64,000 nt of DNA. Origin: Cohnella thailandensis (GTDB taxonomy: Bacteria; Bacillota; Bacilli; Paenibacillales; Paenibacillaceae). The position numbers and the translations under genes were made by a program. Where the stretch lies: contig NZ_JACJVQ010000004.1 in the NCBI RefSeq assembly GCF_014212135.1, positions 62,001 through 126,000 on the forward strand, given 5' to 3'. Of this stretch, positions 1 to 8,022 are shown piece after piece; position 1 is the first letter of the stretch, and each line of letters opens with the position of its first letter. Below the pieces are notes generated by a model. It was not told where the DNA came from, made no database searches, and saw nothing but the letters and a program-made list of their open reading frames with translations.

Positions 1-2
1 AA

Positions 3-140
3 GCGATTCAGGTTTCCTTCGATCCGTCCCATCCGGCATTTCCGATGCCGGAGCAGTTTAAATCTGTCAATTATAAGCTGGACATATTCGGTTATTGCAG
101 GGATTGCTGCGATAGGGGAGGGTCTCCGGCCGTGCAATAA
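3..140 (+). CDS. zur: Fur-family regulator, C-terminal end (probable Zur)
   Basis: Partial gene entering from the left edge; only the last 45 codons are present. The readable tail has a Phe-Lys beta-strand segment (PEQFKSVNYKLDIFGYC) ending in a CRDC motif. This is the usual end of Fur/Zur/PerR proteins, where the C-terminal CxxC helps hold the structural zinc. Fur-family proteins are dimeric metal-sensing repressors. The next feature is a near-consensus Zur box and the following genes are zinc-sparing paralogues, so Zur is the likeliest subtype (inference). The DNA-binding domain lies outside the window, so Fur or PerR cannot be excluded from sequence alone. Confidence 0.75.
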   Translation, partial: AIQVSFDPSHPAFPMPEQFKSVNYKLDIFGYCRDCCDRGGSPAVQ

Positions 141-160
141 GGTTGCTACTGTACGCGCCT

Positions 161-181
161 TTATCGTAATAATTACGTTTT
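161..181. promoter_or_regulatory. Zur box 1, upstream of rpmG
   Basis: A 21-bp imperfect palindrome with the core TCGTAATAATTAC, matching the established Bacillus Zur operator. It lies between the putative zur tail and the zinc-free rpmG gene, so it should repress rpmG-rpsN when zinc is plentiful. Three more copies of the same core occur in the next 6.2 kb. Confidence 0.85.
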
Positions 182-234
182 GACCCGATCTGAACAAATA
201 CAAATCCGCATTTACATGAAGGGAGGCACCGAAC

Positions 235-384
235 ATGAGAGTAACCGTTACCCTTGCTTGTACCGAAACGGGAGATCGAAATTACACGACGACAAAGAAC
301 AAAAGAACTCACCCGGAGCGCTTGGAGTTAAAGAAATATTGTCCGCGGCTGAAACGCTATACCTTGCATAGAGAAACCCGTTAA
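235..384 (+). CDS. rpmG: Ribosomal protein L33, zinc-free (C-minus) form
   Basis: A 49-residue protein beginning [17 protein letters not shown] and ending in the L33 signature YTLHRETR. Zinc-binding L33 has two CxxC pairs. Here the first is CTET and the second is CPRL, so one Cys of each pair is lost. This C-minus form replaces the zinc-loaded paralogue in 50S subunits when zinc is scarce, as known for the B. subtilis L33 paralogues. The start is set by GGGAGG at about 220. It sits directly downstream of a Zur box and 40 bp before a zinc-free S14 gene, which fits zinc control. Confidence 0.92.
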   Translation: MRVTVTLACTETGDRNYTTTKNKRTHPERLELKKYCPRLKRYTLHRETR

Positions 385-424
385 TAGATCATTTTTTCCA
401 TTAGGAATTGAGGAGGCAAATAGA

Positions 425-694
425 ATGGCCAAAAAATCGAAAGTGGTTAAAGAGCTGAAGAGGCAAGCGACTGTTGCTCATTTCGCGGAGATTCGAAAGC
501 AACTAAAGGCTAATAAAGATTATGAAGGCTTGAAAAGATTGCCCAGGGACGCATCGCCGACCCGGCTTCATAACCGATGCGAGCTAACGGGGAGACCGCA
601 TGGGTATCTTCGCAAGTTTAAGGTGTCGCGGATCGCGTTTCGGGAATTGGCTTATAAGGGGCAAATTCCCGGCGTGAAGAAATCCAGCTGGTAA
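425..694 (+). CDS. rpsN: Ribosomal protein S14, zinc-free form
   Basis: An 89-residue S14 ([14 protein letters not shown]...) of the long, zinc-independent class, closely resembling B. subtilis RpsNB (YhzA). It lacks the CxxC-x12-CxxC zinc ribbon of the short RpsN; the only Cys is in the sequence [12 protein letters not shown]. The family allows 30S assembly without zinc. The conserved end, [25 protein letters not shown], is intact. AGGAGG at about 411 sets the ATG. It is probably co-transcribed with rpmG from Zur box 1. Confidence 0.93.
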   Translation: MAKKSKVVKELKRQATVAHFAEIRKQLKANKDYEGLKRLPRDASPTRLHNRCELTGRPHGYLRKFKVSRIAFRELAYKGQIPGVKKSSW

Positions 695-727
695 CTTCGG
701 CAGGTGTCGTTATGAGGAGATGAAGGA

Positions 728-1060
728 ATGGATGCCTTTACGGTTCGCAGAATAGAGAAGATTCTTCAATGGTACATCGGTCAAAAGATTCCTCTGCGCA
801 TGCGTTCGTCCGTTCGATTGGCATACGAGTGGGAAGGAACCAACCTGACTCTTTGCGAGGAAAGACCCGATCAGAGGTATCGAGAATGGATAGGGCTGCC
901 GATCGTGCAATTTCGCTTCCTGCAGGATAAGTGGCATGTTTATGCGATATCCAAAAAAGGAACGTGGGAGAGTCCGGCAACGATAAAACCGCATGAGGAT
1001 TTCGAACGTCAACTGGAACTGGTGGAGTTGGACCGGGAAGGCATATTCTGGACCGCATGA
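728..1060 (+). CDS. DUF3024 family protein
   Basis: A small soluble protein of 110 residues that I recognise as DUF3024-like. It has an N-terminal helix, then RLAYEWEGTNLTLCEERP, a central segment PIVQFRFLQDKWHVYAISKKGTW, and an acidic end containing FERQLELVELDREG. No function is established for the family that I know of. It follows rpsN by 33 bp, with an AGGAG site about 9 bp before its ATG, so it probably belongs to the zinc-repressed rpmG-rpsN transcript. It has one Cys and few His, so it is not an obvious metal carrier. A role in zinc starvation is inferred only from position. Confidence 0.7.
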   Translation: MDAFTVRRIEKILQWYIGQKIPLRMRSSVRLAYEWEGTNLTLCEERPDQRYREWIGLPIVQFRFLQDKWHVYAISKKGTWESPATIKPHEDFERQLELVELDREGIFWTA

Positions 1061-1085
1061 CCCCCATCCGTTTCATGTTGTACAT

Positions 1086-1106
1086 TAGTCGTAATAATTA
1101 CGATTA
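1086..1106. promoter_or_regulatory. Zur box 2, upstream of zagA
   Basis: A 21-bp near-perfect inverted repeat with the core TCGTAATAATTACGA, the best match of the four boxes to the Bacillus Zur consensus. It ends two bases before an in-frame ATG at 1108. That placement argues for the downstream ATG at 1153 as the real zagA start. Confidence 0.88.
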
Positions 1107-1152
1107 AATGAAGCTGATTTTCTATGAAGATACTCATTTGGAGGAATCGATC

Positions 1153-2361
1153 ATGAATCTTCAGGCCCCGGACAACAAAATTCCCGTAACCGTTCTTAGC
1201 GGATATTTAGGCGCAGGGAAAACGACGATATTAAATCACGTGCTTAATAACCGCGACGGATTGAAAGTAGCCGTCATCGTGAATGACCTAAGCGAAGTTA
1301 ACGTCGATGCCGATCTGGTCAGGGACGGCGGAGGTTTGAGCCGCACGGAAGAGAAGCTGGTCGAGATGTCCAACGGCTGCATCTGCTGCACGCTTCGAGA
1401 CGACCTTCTCAAGGAAGTCGAGCGCTTGGCCAAGGAACGGAAGTTCGATTATATCCTTATCGAATCGACCGGCGTCGGAGAACCTCTGCCCGTGGCCCAG
1501 ACGTTCACCTATGTGGATGAGGATCTGGATATCGATTTATCCAAGCTGACCCGCTTGGATTGCATGGTAACCGTCGTAGACGCGTACCACTTCTGGAAGG
1601 ATTACCATACGCGCGAGACCTTGAAGGATCGTAATCAGGAAGCCGGAGAGGACGATATGAGGGGCGTCGTCCATCTGCTGACCGATCAAGTGGAATTCTG
1701 CGACGTGCTCATCATCAACAAATGCGACATGGTCGGCGAAGAAGAGCTGACGAAGCTGGAAACGGCCCTGCGGGCGATGCAGCCTCGCGCCAAGATGATA
1801 CGCGCCACGCACGGCAAGGTCGATCCGAAAGAAATTCTAGATACCCGCTTATTCGATTTCGAAGCCGCGAGCCAATCGGCCGGATGGATTCGAGAGCTGG
1901 AGAAGGATCACCATACGCCGGAGACGGAGGAGTATGGCATTTCTTCGTTCGTCTATCGGAGAAAAATACCGTTCCATCCGGAGAGGCTCCTGAAGTGGGT
2001 GTCCGATTGGCCGAAGGAGATCGTTCGTTCAAAGGGGATCCTATGGCTCGCCACCCGCAACAATATGGCTTTATCGTTCAGCCAGGCGGGAGTCTCCCGG
2101 CAATTGTCTCCGGCTGGGCTGTGGGTGTCTGCTTTAACGGACGACGAGAAGTACGCGTACTTCGGAAGCGGCGAGGTTCCCCGTTCCCCCGATTGGGATG
2201 AACGATGGGGCGATCGGGTCACGAAGCTCGTCTTTATCGGAATCGGAATCGATCGGGAGAAGATTGCCTCCTCTCTCGACAAAGCTTTGCTTACGCCGGA
2301 AGAAATGAGAGGCAATTGGCGCGAGCTGAAGGATCCGCTGCCCAAATTCGGACAGAGGTGA
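1153..2361 (+). CDS. zagA: COG0523 GTPase, ZagA/YciC-like zinc metallochaperone
   Basis: A G3E-family P-loop GTPase of 402 residues. The Walker A motif is GYLGAGKTT near residue 20, the metal-binding CxCC motif appears as [11 protein letters not shown] near residue 75, the guanine-specificity motif is NKCD, and the C-terminal CobW_C domain ([15 protein letters not shown]) is present. B. subtilis ZagA (YciC) has the same length and architecture, is Zur-repressed, and delivers zinc to client enzymes such as FolE. The chosen ATG has TTTGGAGGA 7-8 bp upstream. The earlier in-frame ATG at 1108 abuts the Zur box and has no ribosome site. The next gene starts 13 bp downstream, so an operon is likely. 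Confidence 0.88.
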   Translation: MNLQAPDNKIPVTVLSGYLGAGKTTILNHVLNNRDGLKVAVIVNDLSEVNVDADLVRDGGGLSRTEEKLVEMSNGCICCTLRDDLLKEVERLAKERKFDYILIESTGVGEPLPVAQTFTYVDEDLDIDLSKLTRLDCMVTVVDAYHFWKDYHTRETLKDRNQEAGEDDMRGVVHLLTDQVEFCDVLIINKCDMVGEEELTKLETALRAMQPRAKMIRATHGKVDPKEILDTRLFDFEAASQSAGWIRELEKDHHTPETEEYGISSFVYRRKIPFHPERLLKWVSDWPKEIVRSKGILWLATRNNMALSFSQAGVSRQLSPAGLWVSALTDDEKYAYFGSGEVPRSPDWDERWGDRVTKLVFIGIGIDREKIASSLDKALLTPEEMRGNWRELKDPLPKFGQR

Positions 2362-2374
2362 GCGAGGGAAGAAG

Positions 2375-3364
2375 ATGACGAGCCCAATTCCTATGTACAT
2401 CCTCTCCGGATTTCTCGGAAGCGGCAAGACTACGCTTCTTCGCCTTGCCGTCGACGCCCTCGTCCAATCGGGTCTCAAGCCGGCCGTCATCATCAACGAG
2501 ATCGGCGACGTCGACATAGACGGTCGGATCCTGGAACGCGACGTGCCCAGAGCAGAAGTATTAAGCGGATGCGTTTGCTGCACGGTAAGCGGAGACGTGC
2601 CTTTCGTCGTGGAGAACTTATGCAAGGAGCATAGCCCCGACGTCATTCTGCTCGAAGCGAGCGGAGTCGCGAATCCGCTGTCGATCGTCGATAGCGTGAC
2701 GGAGGCTTCTTTCCTTCGGGAAGTCGAATTCTATCGCATGGTCACGGTCGTTGCGGCTCCTTCATTATCTGCCATGCTTCGCAACCGTACCCAAGGAAGA
2801 ATGTTTCGGCTTATCAGGGATCAAATAAAAGCCGCGGGCTCGATAGTCCTTAACCAAGTCGATCGCGTCGGGCAGGAGGAGCTGACGGAGCTTCATCTTG
2901 CGATAAGAGAGTGGAACGCCGGAGCGTCGTTAATCAATACGGAGTATTGCAGGGGAGGCGCTTCTTTCCTTCTTGAAGCAAAGTCCGCGCGAACGGAGAA
3001 CCGGAGGTTCTCTCCGTTGCCTATCCTTACGGAGAATGGCCATCTTTCCTGTTCGATAAGCGCCCCCGGCCATGCCGCCCATTCTTTCCTTAAGGCGCAT
3101 ACCTATTTTTTCTCCAAACCTCTGTCCCGAGAACGGTTCGAGGCTTACCTGGACACCCTTCCCGATCCTATCTACCGTGCCAAGGGAATTGTCCGATTCA
3201 AGGAGGAAGGCGCCTTGTCCCTCGTTCAATACGCCTACGGACAATCGCATCTATCGGTCATACGCCCTTTGCAAGAAGTTCGGGAGGTCATCGTGCATAT
3301 CGGTCAAGGCTTCTCGGAACAAGCTATCGAGGAAGCCCTAAAGAAGATAGAATGCGAGTCTTGA
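2375..3364 (+). CDS. Second COG0523 G3E GTPase (zinc chaperone-like)
   Basis: A 329-residue paralogue of the preceding GTPase, shorter and divergent. Walker A is GFLGSGKTT near residue 15, the CxCC motif is SGCVCCTVSGD near residue 70, and NQVD replaces NKxD as the guanine-specificity motif. A reduced CobW_C-like domain fills the end. The family couples GTP binding to metal insertion or transfer; the client is unknown. It lies 13 bp after zagA, with GAGGGAAG before the ATG, so it is translated from the same zinc-repressed message. Two different COG0523 proteins in one operon suggest two clients. Confidence 0.83.
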   Translation: MTSPIPMYILSGFLGSGKTTLLRLAVDALVQSGLKPAVIINEIGDVDIDGRILERDVPRAEVLSGCVCCTVSGDVPFVVENLCKEHSPDVILLEASGVANPLSIVDSVTEASFLREVEFYRMVTVVAAPSLSAMLRNRTQGRMFRLIRDQIKAAGSIVLNQVDRVGQEELTELHLAIREWNAGASLINTEYCRGGASFLLEAKSARTENRRFSPLPILTENGHLSCSISAPGHAAHSFLKAHTYFFSKPLSRERFEAYLDTLPDPIYRAKGIVRFKEEGALSLVQYAYGQSHLSVIRPLQEVREVIVHIGQGFSEQAIEEALKKIECES

Positions 3365-3398
3365 ATCTTGAATGTTGAATAGAAAAGGAGGCTGAACC

Positions 3399-4526
3399 TT
3401 GGCTGCATACGATTGTTTGGTTATCGGCGGAGGAGCGGCCGGAATCGGGATAGGCTGCGTCTTGAAGGACTTGAAGGTCCGTTCGTTCCGAATCCTGGAG
3501 CGGGGCGAGGTGGGCGCTTCCTTCCTGCTGTGGCCGCCGGAGATGAGGATGATCACGCCTTCGTTCACGAGCAACGCTTATGGCATGCTCGATTTGAATG
3601 CGATAACCCTCAACACCTCTCCCGCGTATTCGCTTAATACGGAACATCCGACCGGCAAGCAATTCGCCGAATACTTGCAGGCCGTCGCGGATCACAAGGA
3701 GCTCCCGATACGACGAGGAGTCGATGTCGCCGCGGTACGGCCGTTGCCGGCCGGCGGGTTCGAAGTCGACACGTCCGAAGGCACGCTTCGCAGCCGCTTC
3801 GTGATCTGGGCCGCCGGAGAGTTTCAATACCCGAAGCTTGATGCTTTTCCGGGGTCCGAACACGCCATTCATACCAGCCTGATCCCGAACTGGAACGACC
3901 TTGAGGGCGATGAATTCGTCGTCATAGGAGGATACGAGAGCGGCGCGGATGCCGCAATAAACCTTGGCAAGCTAGGGAAGAAGGTAACCCTCATCGACCG
4001 AAGCGGCCGATGGACCCATAAGGGAAGCAGCGATCCGAGTGTAGAGCTGTCTCCATACACGAAGGATCGCATCCATAGCCTCGAAGAGGGACGAATTCGG
4101 CTGATGGGGCGGCATGAGGTTCACGAGATCGAGCTCTCCGGCCAAGGAAGCTATCGAATACGCTGCGTCAGTTCGTCCGGAAGAGCGACGACCGTAACCT
4201 CCGTTTCGCCTCCCTTATTGGCGACCGGGTTCCATGGCAGCCTGAGGCTTGTCGAAGATTTGTTCGAGACGGGCTCGAACGGAGCTCCGGCGCTGAGCGG
4301 CAACGACGAATCTACGATTACGCCGGGTCTTTATTTATCCGGTCCCGCGGTTAAACACGGAGATCTGCATTTCTGTTTTATATATAAATTTCGCCAGCGT
4401 TTCGGGGTGATCGCGAATCATCTCGCTTCCAAGCTGGGGTTGGATGCTTCCGTTCTGGATGAATACCGGAAACAAGGCTTCTTCCTGGACGATTTATCCT
4501 GCTGCGGAGAGAGCTGCGAATGCTGA
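3399..4526 (+). CDS. FAD/NAD(P)-dependent oxidoreductase with Cys-rich tail
   Basis: A 375-residue flavoprotein with two Rossmann motifs: GGGAAGIGIG near residue 10 for FAD and VVIGGYESGAD near residue 170 for NAD(P). This is the layout of CzcO-like monooxygenases and thioredoxin-reductase-like enzymes. No redox CxxC is visible in the core, but the protein ends in a cluster of four Cys (CCGESCEC), unusual for the fold and suggestive of metal or thiol chemistry. A TTG start is used, with AAAGGAGG at 3384-3391. Its stop overlaps the start of the FeoB-like gene, which suggests translational coupling. Substrate unknown; a zinc-starvation role is inferred from the operon. Confidence 0.7.
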   Translation: MAAYDCLVIGGGAAGIGIGCVLKDLKVRSFRILERGEVGASFLLWPPEMRMITPSFTSNAYGMLDLNAITLNTSPAYSLNTEHPTGKQFAEYLQAVADHKELPIRRGVDVAAVRPLPAGGFEVDTSEGTLRSRFVIWAAGEFQYPKLDAFPGSEHAIHTSLIPNWNDLEGDEFVVIGGYESGADAAINLGKLGKKVTLIDRSGRWTHKGSSDPSVELSPYTKDRIHSLEEGRIRLMGRHEVHEIELSGQGSYRIRCVSSSGRATTVTSVSPPLLATGFHGSLRLVEDLFETGSNGAPALSGNDESTITPGLYLSGPAVKHGDLHFCFIYKFRQRFGVIANHLASKLGLDASVLDEYRKQGFFLDDLSCCGESCEC

Positions 4527-6172
4527 ACGGCGCGATGTCGCAACCATCCTCCATGGCGCTTATCGGCTTCGAATCCTCCGGCAAATCCGCCCTGTTCCGA
4601 AGCTTGACGGGAGATTCTTCATCCGAGGTAGCGAATTTCAGAGGCTCGACCGTAATGGCGAGAAGAGGCTCCCTTGCTCCCAACCGCCAAATCGTCGATT
4701 TGCCCGGGATCAGGCTTCAAGACGACAGTGTAACGACGCGGTTGGCCTTGGAGGAGCTAAACCAGGCGGATATGGCGTTGCTGGTCGTTCGGGCGACTCA
4801 CTCGGCCTCGGAGCTCCCGCATTTGCTCGAGCTGGTCCGAGCCCGTCCGATCCGGGTGGCTCTCTTGCTCACATTCGCGGATAAAGTTCCTTCAAGAGTC
4901 CAAACGTTGGTTCAGACGTATAAGGAGCAATTAGGAATTCCCGTTTACGCCGCGGACGCGCGGTTTCTGGATTCGGCCTCGAGGGAGCAGATATTGGAGT
5001 CGGCGGCCAATGCCTCGACTCTTCGCCGGCAAGCCGCGGCAAGGTCGCCCATGGAATTTATGGACATGGAGCCGCCGACAACCTGGCTTGAGATTCCGGT
5101 ATGGGGGCGCCTGTTTGCTATTCTGCTCCTCCTATCGTTATTCGCTTTCCCTGTCTTTCTAGCCTATCATCTGTCTTCTTGGCTGCAGCCAATCGTAGAC
5201 GGCGTCTTGGTTCCGTTCGTCGTAGACCGATTGTCCACGTGGCCGGAGCCGATGGCTTCCCTGCTGATAGGCGATTATGGGGTCATTACGTTAGGCTGGT
5301 ACTCGTTTCTATGGGCCTTTCCGGTCGTTCTGCTTCTTAGCGTAACGATCGCGATCGGCGAGGAGAGCGGGATTAAAGATCGAATTACGGACTCCCTGGA
5401 TCCTTGGATGAGGGTCGTCGGACTCAGCGGCAGGGATCTGGTTCCCGTTCTGTCGGGGTTCGGCTGCAATGTGGTAGCCGTTCATCAAAGCCGCGCTTGC
5501 AGCGCTTGTTCCCGCAAATCGTGCGTTTCGTTGATCGCCTTCGGATCGGCCTGCAGCTATCAGATCGGAGCCTCTTTATCCTTGTTCAGCTCGGCCGGCC
5601 ATCCTGTGCTCTTCCTGCCTTACTTGCTCCTCTTGACTATCGTCGGCGCGATCCATACGAGAGTATGGAACCGGCGTCCGTACCAGGGATTGCATTCGAT
5701 TCAGCCCGGAACAACCTTCCTGCAGGTTCCTGCTCTTAAGGCGGTCCTCTGGCGAGTACGCAACGTGCTGAAACAGTTCTTGCTGCAAGCCATGCCTATC
5801 TTCCTGCTCTTATGCATCGTATCGACGATTTTGCAGGAGACGGGAGTCATCGGGTTTCTCACCGAGCTATGCGCTCCGCTGATGCAATTGCTTCATCTGC
5901 CGGCCGAAGCGGCAGGCGGAATCTTGTTCTCTATCCTTCGCAAGGATGGCCTGCTTGTATTGAATCAGGATAACGGCGCTTTCTTAAGCGGGCTTCATGC
6001 GGGACAGCTATTTGTGCTTGTCTATCTGGCTTCTACGCTCACGGCTTGCCTGGTGACCTTGTGGACGATCCGCAAGGAGATGGGGCTGGCGTTCGCGGCT
6101 TCGATGGCATCGAAGCAAGCGGCGACTTCCGTCATCTCGGCAGTTGTTCTCATGCTGTTAGTAGGCAGGTGA
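4520..6172 (+). CDS. FeoB-like GTPase membrane transporter in a Zur operon
   Basis: A 550-residue protein with an N-terminal small G domain (G1 GFESSGKSA, G3 DLPGI; the NKxD motif is degenerate, reading TFADK), then about eight or more membrane segments. The segment GFGCNVVAVHQSRACSACSRKSC corresponds to the FeoB Gate motif GFGCNVPAI, but downstream Cys are enriched. E. coli FeoB is about 770 residues, so this is a compact variant, and no FeoA or FeoC gene is present. FeoB imports Fe(II); placement between zinc chaperones and a zinc-metallophore operon suggests zinc or another divalent metal here (inference). The ATG overlaps the previous stop; GGAGAG at 4506-4511 supports it. An alternative ATG is at 4535. 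Confidence 0.75.
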   Translation: MLNGAMSQPSSMALIGFESSGKSALFRSLTGDSSSEVANFRGSTVMARRGSLAPNRQIVDLPGIRLQDDSVTTRLALEELNQADMALLVVRATHSASELPHLLELVRARPIRVALLLTFADKVPSRVQTLVQTYKEQLGIPVYAADARFLDSASREQILESAANASTLRRQAAARSPMEFMDMEPPTTWLEIPVWGRLFAILLLLSLFAFPVFLAYHLSSWLQPIVDGVLVPFVVDRLSTWPEPMASLLIGDYGVITLGWYSFLWAFPVVLLLSVTIAIGEESGIKDRITDSLDPWMRVVGLSGRDLVPVLSGFGCNVVAVHQSRACSACSRKSCVSLIAFGSACSYQIGASLSLFSSAGHPVLFLPYLLLLTIVGAIHTRVWNRRPYQGLHSIQPGTTFLQVPALKAVLWRVRNVLKQFLLQAMPIFLLLCIVSTILQETGVIGFLTELCAPLMQLLHLPAEAAGGILFSILRKDGLLVLNQDNGAFLSGLHAGQLFVLVYLASTLTACLVTLWTIRKEMGLAFAASMASKQAATSVISAVVLMLLVGR

Positions 6173-6216
6173 ATTCCGTATTTGGGGAAAATGAGGATCC
6201 GCGACAAGGAATGGAA

Positions 6217-6245
6217 TTGACAAGTGTTTCCTTTATTGCTATCCT
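6217..6245 (+). promoter_or_regulatory. SigA-type promoter for the metallophore operon
   Basis: TTGACA (6217-6222), a 17-bp spacer and TATCCT (6240-6245). Zur box 3 begins two bases after the -10 element, so bound Zur would cover the start site. Confidence 0.7.
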
Positions 6246-6246
6246 C

Positions 6247-6267
6247 AAATCGTAATGATTACAATTA
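6247..6267. promoter_or_regulatory. Zur box 3
   Basis: A 21-bp box with the core AATCGTAATGATTACAATT, immediately downstream of the -10 element of the metallophore promoter. It is the first of two boxes in this intergenic gap. Confidence 0.85.
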
Positions 6268-6315
6268 TGAAGAGGGATATGGTTCGATATTCCTGAGACG
6301 ATTTAACCTGCACTT

Positions 6316-6336
6316 AAATCGTAATAATTACATATA
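6316..6336. promoter_or_regulatory. Zur box 4
   Basis: A 21-bp box with the core AAATCGTAATAATTACAT, 69 bp after box 3 and 19 bp before the cntK start. The left half-site is perfect and the right half-site weaker. Two boxes in one leader suggest tighter or cooperative repression of the metallophore genes. Confidence 0.8.
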
Positions 6337-6355
6337 AGAGCAAAGGGCTGGTGAA

Positions 6356-7240
6356 ATGATGCAAGAAATCGATTTTGTGAAATTCAACCCGACGCAAAAT
6401 ATGACCATTCTTGTGAAGTCGAATCATCCTGCGGAAGACTACAAGCATATCGCTTCGCAATTAATGTCCTACGACAGCCTGCATGCCGAGCAAGTCGGGT
6501 TTATTAACCGCTCGAGCAACCCGGTCGCGGCGGCAAGCCTGCAAATGGCCGGCGGGGAGTTCTGCGGCAACGCTTGCATGTCGATGGCTGCCTACCTAGC
6601 GGCCAACAGCGGCATGGAATCGGATGGCGTCATGGAGATTAAATTGGAAACCTCGGGAACGAATCAATTAGTCTCCTGCCGCGCGAGAAGGGAAGGGGAC
6701 GTCTACCTCTGCCAAGTTGCTATGCCCTTGCCTTACGCAGTCGAATCCAAATCCGCGACTTATGGAGGGGAAGAGATACCGCTTGTTTTGGTGAAGTACG
6801 AACGTGCTTTCCACGTCGTCATCGAGGCGGACCGATTCTCCGAGGAGTGGATGAGGAAAGCCGAAGGGTTGGCCAAACTGCTTGGCCTCGCGTTCGATTC
6901 CGGATTAATCGGCATCTTGATGTTTAATTCGGAAACATTTGAAATGGCCTCGCTTATTTACCTCCCGGGACTGGACAGCATGGTCTGGGAGAAAGGGTGC
7001 GGCTCCGGAACGGCTTCGGTGGGAGCGTACTTGTCCTGGCGGAACAAGGAGAATGTCAGCGCGCGAATCAAACAGCCGGGCGGCACGATTCAAGTATCGG
7101 CGGAATACGGCGGACAGAAGGTAACAAGCCTTCAAATCGAGGGCGCCGTAAGCATCGTGGCTCATGGCAAAGCGTTTATCGATACGGAAAGGAGCAGGCA
7201 GAATGGATGCATACCTTCGGCTGCGCCGATCTTTAACTGA
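6356..7240 (+). CDS. cntK: Histidine racemase CntK (DapF fold)
   Basis: A 294-residue diaminopimelate-epimerase-fold protein. Both catalytic Cys are visible: Cys70 in GGEFCGNACMS and Cys215 in EKGCGSGTAS, as in S. aureus CntK, which racemises L-histidine to D-histidine for staphylopine. Context decides against DapF: it directly precedes cntL and cntM and is Zur-controlled. Its presence predicts that the metallophore contains D-His, unlike P. aeruginosa pseudopaline, which lacks CntK and uses L-His. AAAGGG at 6342-6347 serves ATG 6356; a second ATG follows immediately at 6359. It overlaps cntL by 38 bp. Confidence 0.88.
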   Translation: MMQEIDFVKFNPTQNMTILVKSNHPAEDYKHIASQLMSYDSLHAEQVGFINRSSNPVAAASLQMAGGEFCGNACMSMAAYLAANSGMESDGVMEIKLETSGTNQLVSCRARREGDVYLCQVAMPLPYAVESKSATYGGEEIPLVLVKYERAFHVVIEADRFSEEWMRKAEGLAKLLGLAFDSGLIGILMFNSETFEMASLIYLPGLDSMVWEKGCGSGTASVGAYLSWRNKENVSARIKQPGGTIQVSAEYGGQKVTSLQIEGAVSIVAHGKAFIDTERSRQNGCIPSAAPIFN

Positions 7241-7997
7241 TTTTCTCGAGAAGTTCTCCTCCTTAGCGACTTCATCCCCCGATAGCTTCCGCGGAAGCTC
7301 GGAGTTGGAGAGGGTCATCGACGACTATTCGAGATTTATCCTCGAGGAGAGGAACCGAACCGAATGGGGGCAGTTGGAACCTCATCAAGCAGCCGAGCTA
7401 TCTCCGGTTGCAGACGAGTTAAGGGAAACGTCCGCCCTATGCGTGGCCATGATGGAGAAGCATCGGGCATGGAAGCTGCTCGGCGGAGAAGAGGACCATA
7501 CCGAATACTTCGATAATATCGAGGCCGGCATCCAGGAAGAATTCGGAAGATTTTATCTGGATTCCGACTCCAAGGTCTTATTGGTGGGCTCGGGTGCATT
7601 CCCGATGACTCCGCTGTATATCGCTAGACGAACGGGAGCCGAGGTCCTGGGCATCGATATCGATCAAGACGCCATTGAGCTGGGAAGGAAAGTTATCGCT
7701 AGACTAGGCGGCGGCTTGCGAATACGGCTTGAGAACAGGTTCCTTGAACAGCTGGAAGGGATCGGCGAGTTCACGCACATTATCTTTAGTTCAACGGTTG
7801 CCCTTAAATACGAGCTGCTGGATCAATTGCATTCTTTGACGAAAGCGAACGTTGCCGTGGCGATGAGGTTCGGGAACGATTTGAAATCCTTGTTCAATTA
7901 TCCGATGCAAGAAACCGACCCCCGGAAGTGGCAGCTTGCCGACGTTGTTCTGCATCCCGATCAAGTCTTTGATATCGCCTACTATAAGAAGCCTTGA
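7203..7997 (+). CDS. cntL: Nicotianamine-synthase-like enzyme CntL
   Basis: A 264-residue protein similar in length and order to S. aureus CntL (271 aa). The C-terminal half is a SAM-binding Rossmann domain (VLLVGSGAFPMTPLYIARRTGAEVLGIDID). The family transfers the aminobutyrate moiety of S-adenosylmethionine onto the amine of histidine, the second step of opine metallophore synthesis. The ATG at 7203 has GGAG about 10 bp upstream and lies inside the 3' end of cntK; the in-frame ATG at 7164 lacks a ribosome site. The overlap suggests coupled translation with CntK. Acts in the cytoplasm. Confidence 0.85.
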   Translation: MDAYLRLRRSLTDFLEKFSSLATSSPDSFRGSSELERVIDDYSRFILEERNRTEWGQLEPHQAAELSPVADELRETSALCVAMMEKHRAWKLLGGEEDHTEYFDNIEAGIQEEFGRFYLDSDSKVLLVGSGAFPMTPLYIARRTGAEVLGIDIDQDAIELGRKVIARLGGGLRIRLENRFLEQLEGIGEFTHIIFSSTVALKYELLDQLHSLTKANVAVAMRFGNDLKSLFNYPMQETDPRKWQLADVVLHPDQVFDIAYYKKP

Positions 7998-8022
7998 AAT
8001 AAAGGGAGAATGGGAGGTCTTT

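Noticed and set aside
1108..1152. N-terminal extension of ZagA from the ATG at 1108
   Set aside because: That ATG directly abuts the Zur box and has no ribosome site; the ATG at 1153 has a strong one and gives the usual family length.
6356..7240. Diaminopimelate epimerase (DapF) for cell-wall synthesis
   Set aside because: The fold is the same, but direct coupling to cntL and cntM and Zur control identify a histidine racemase role.
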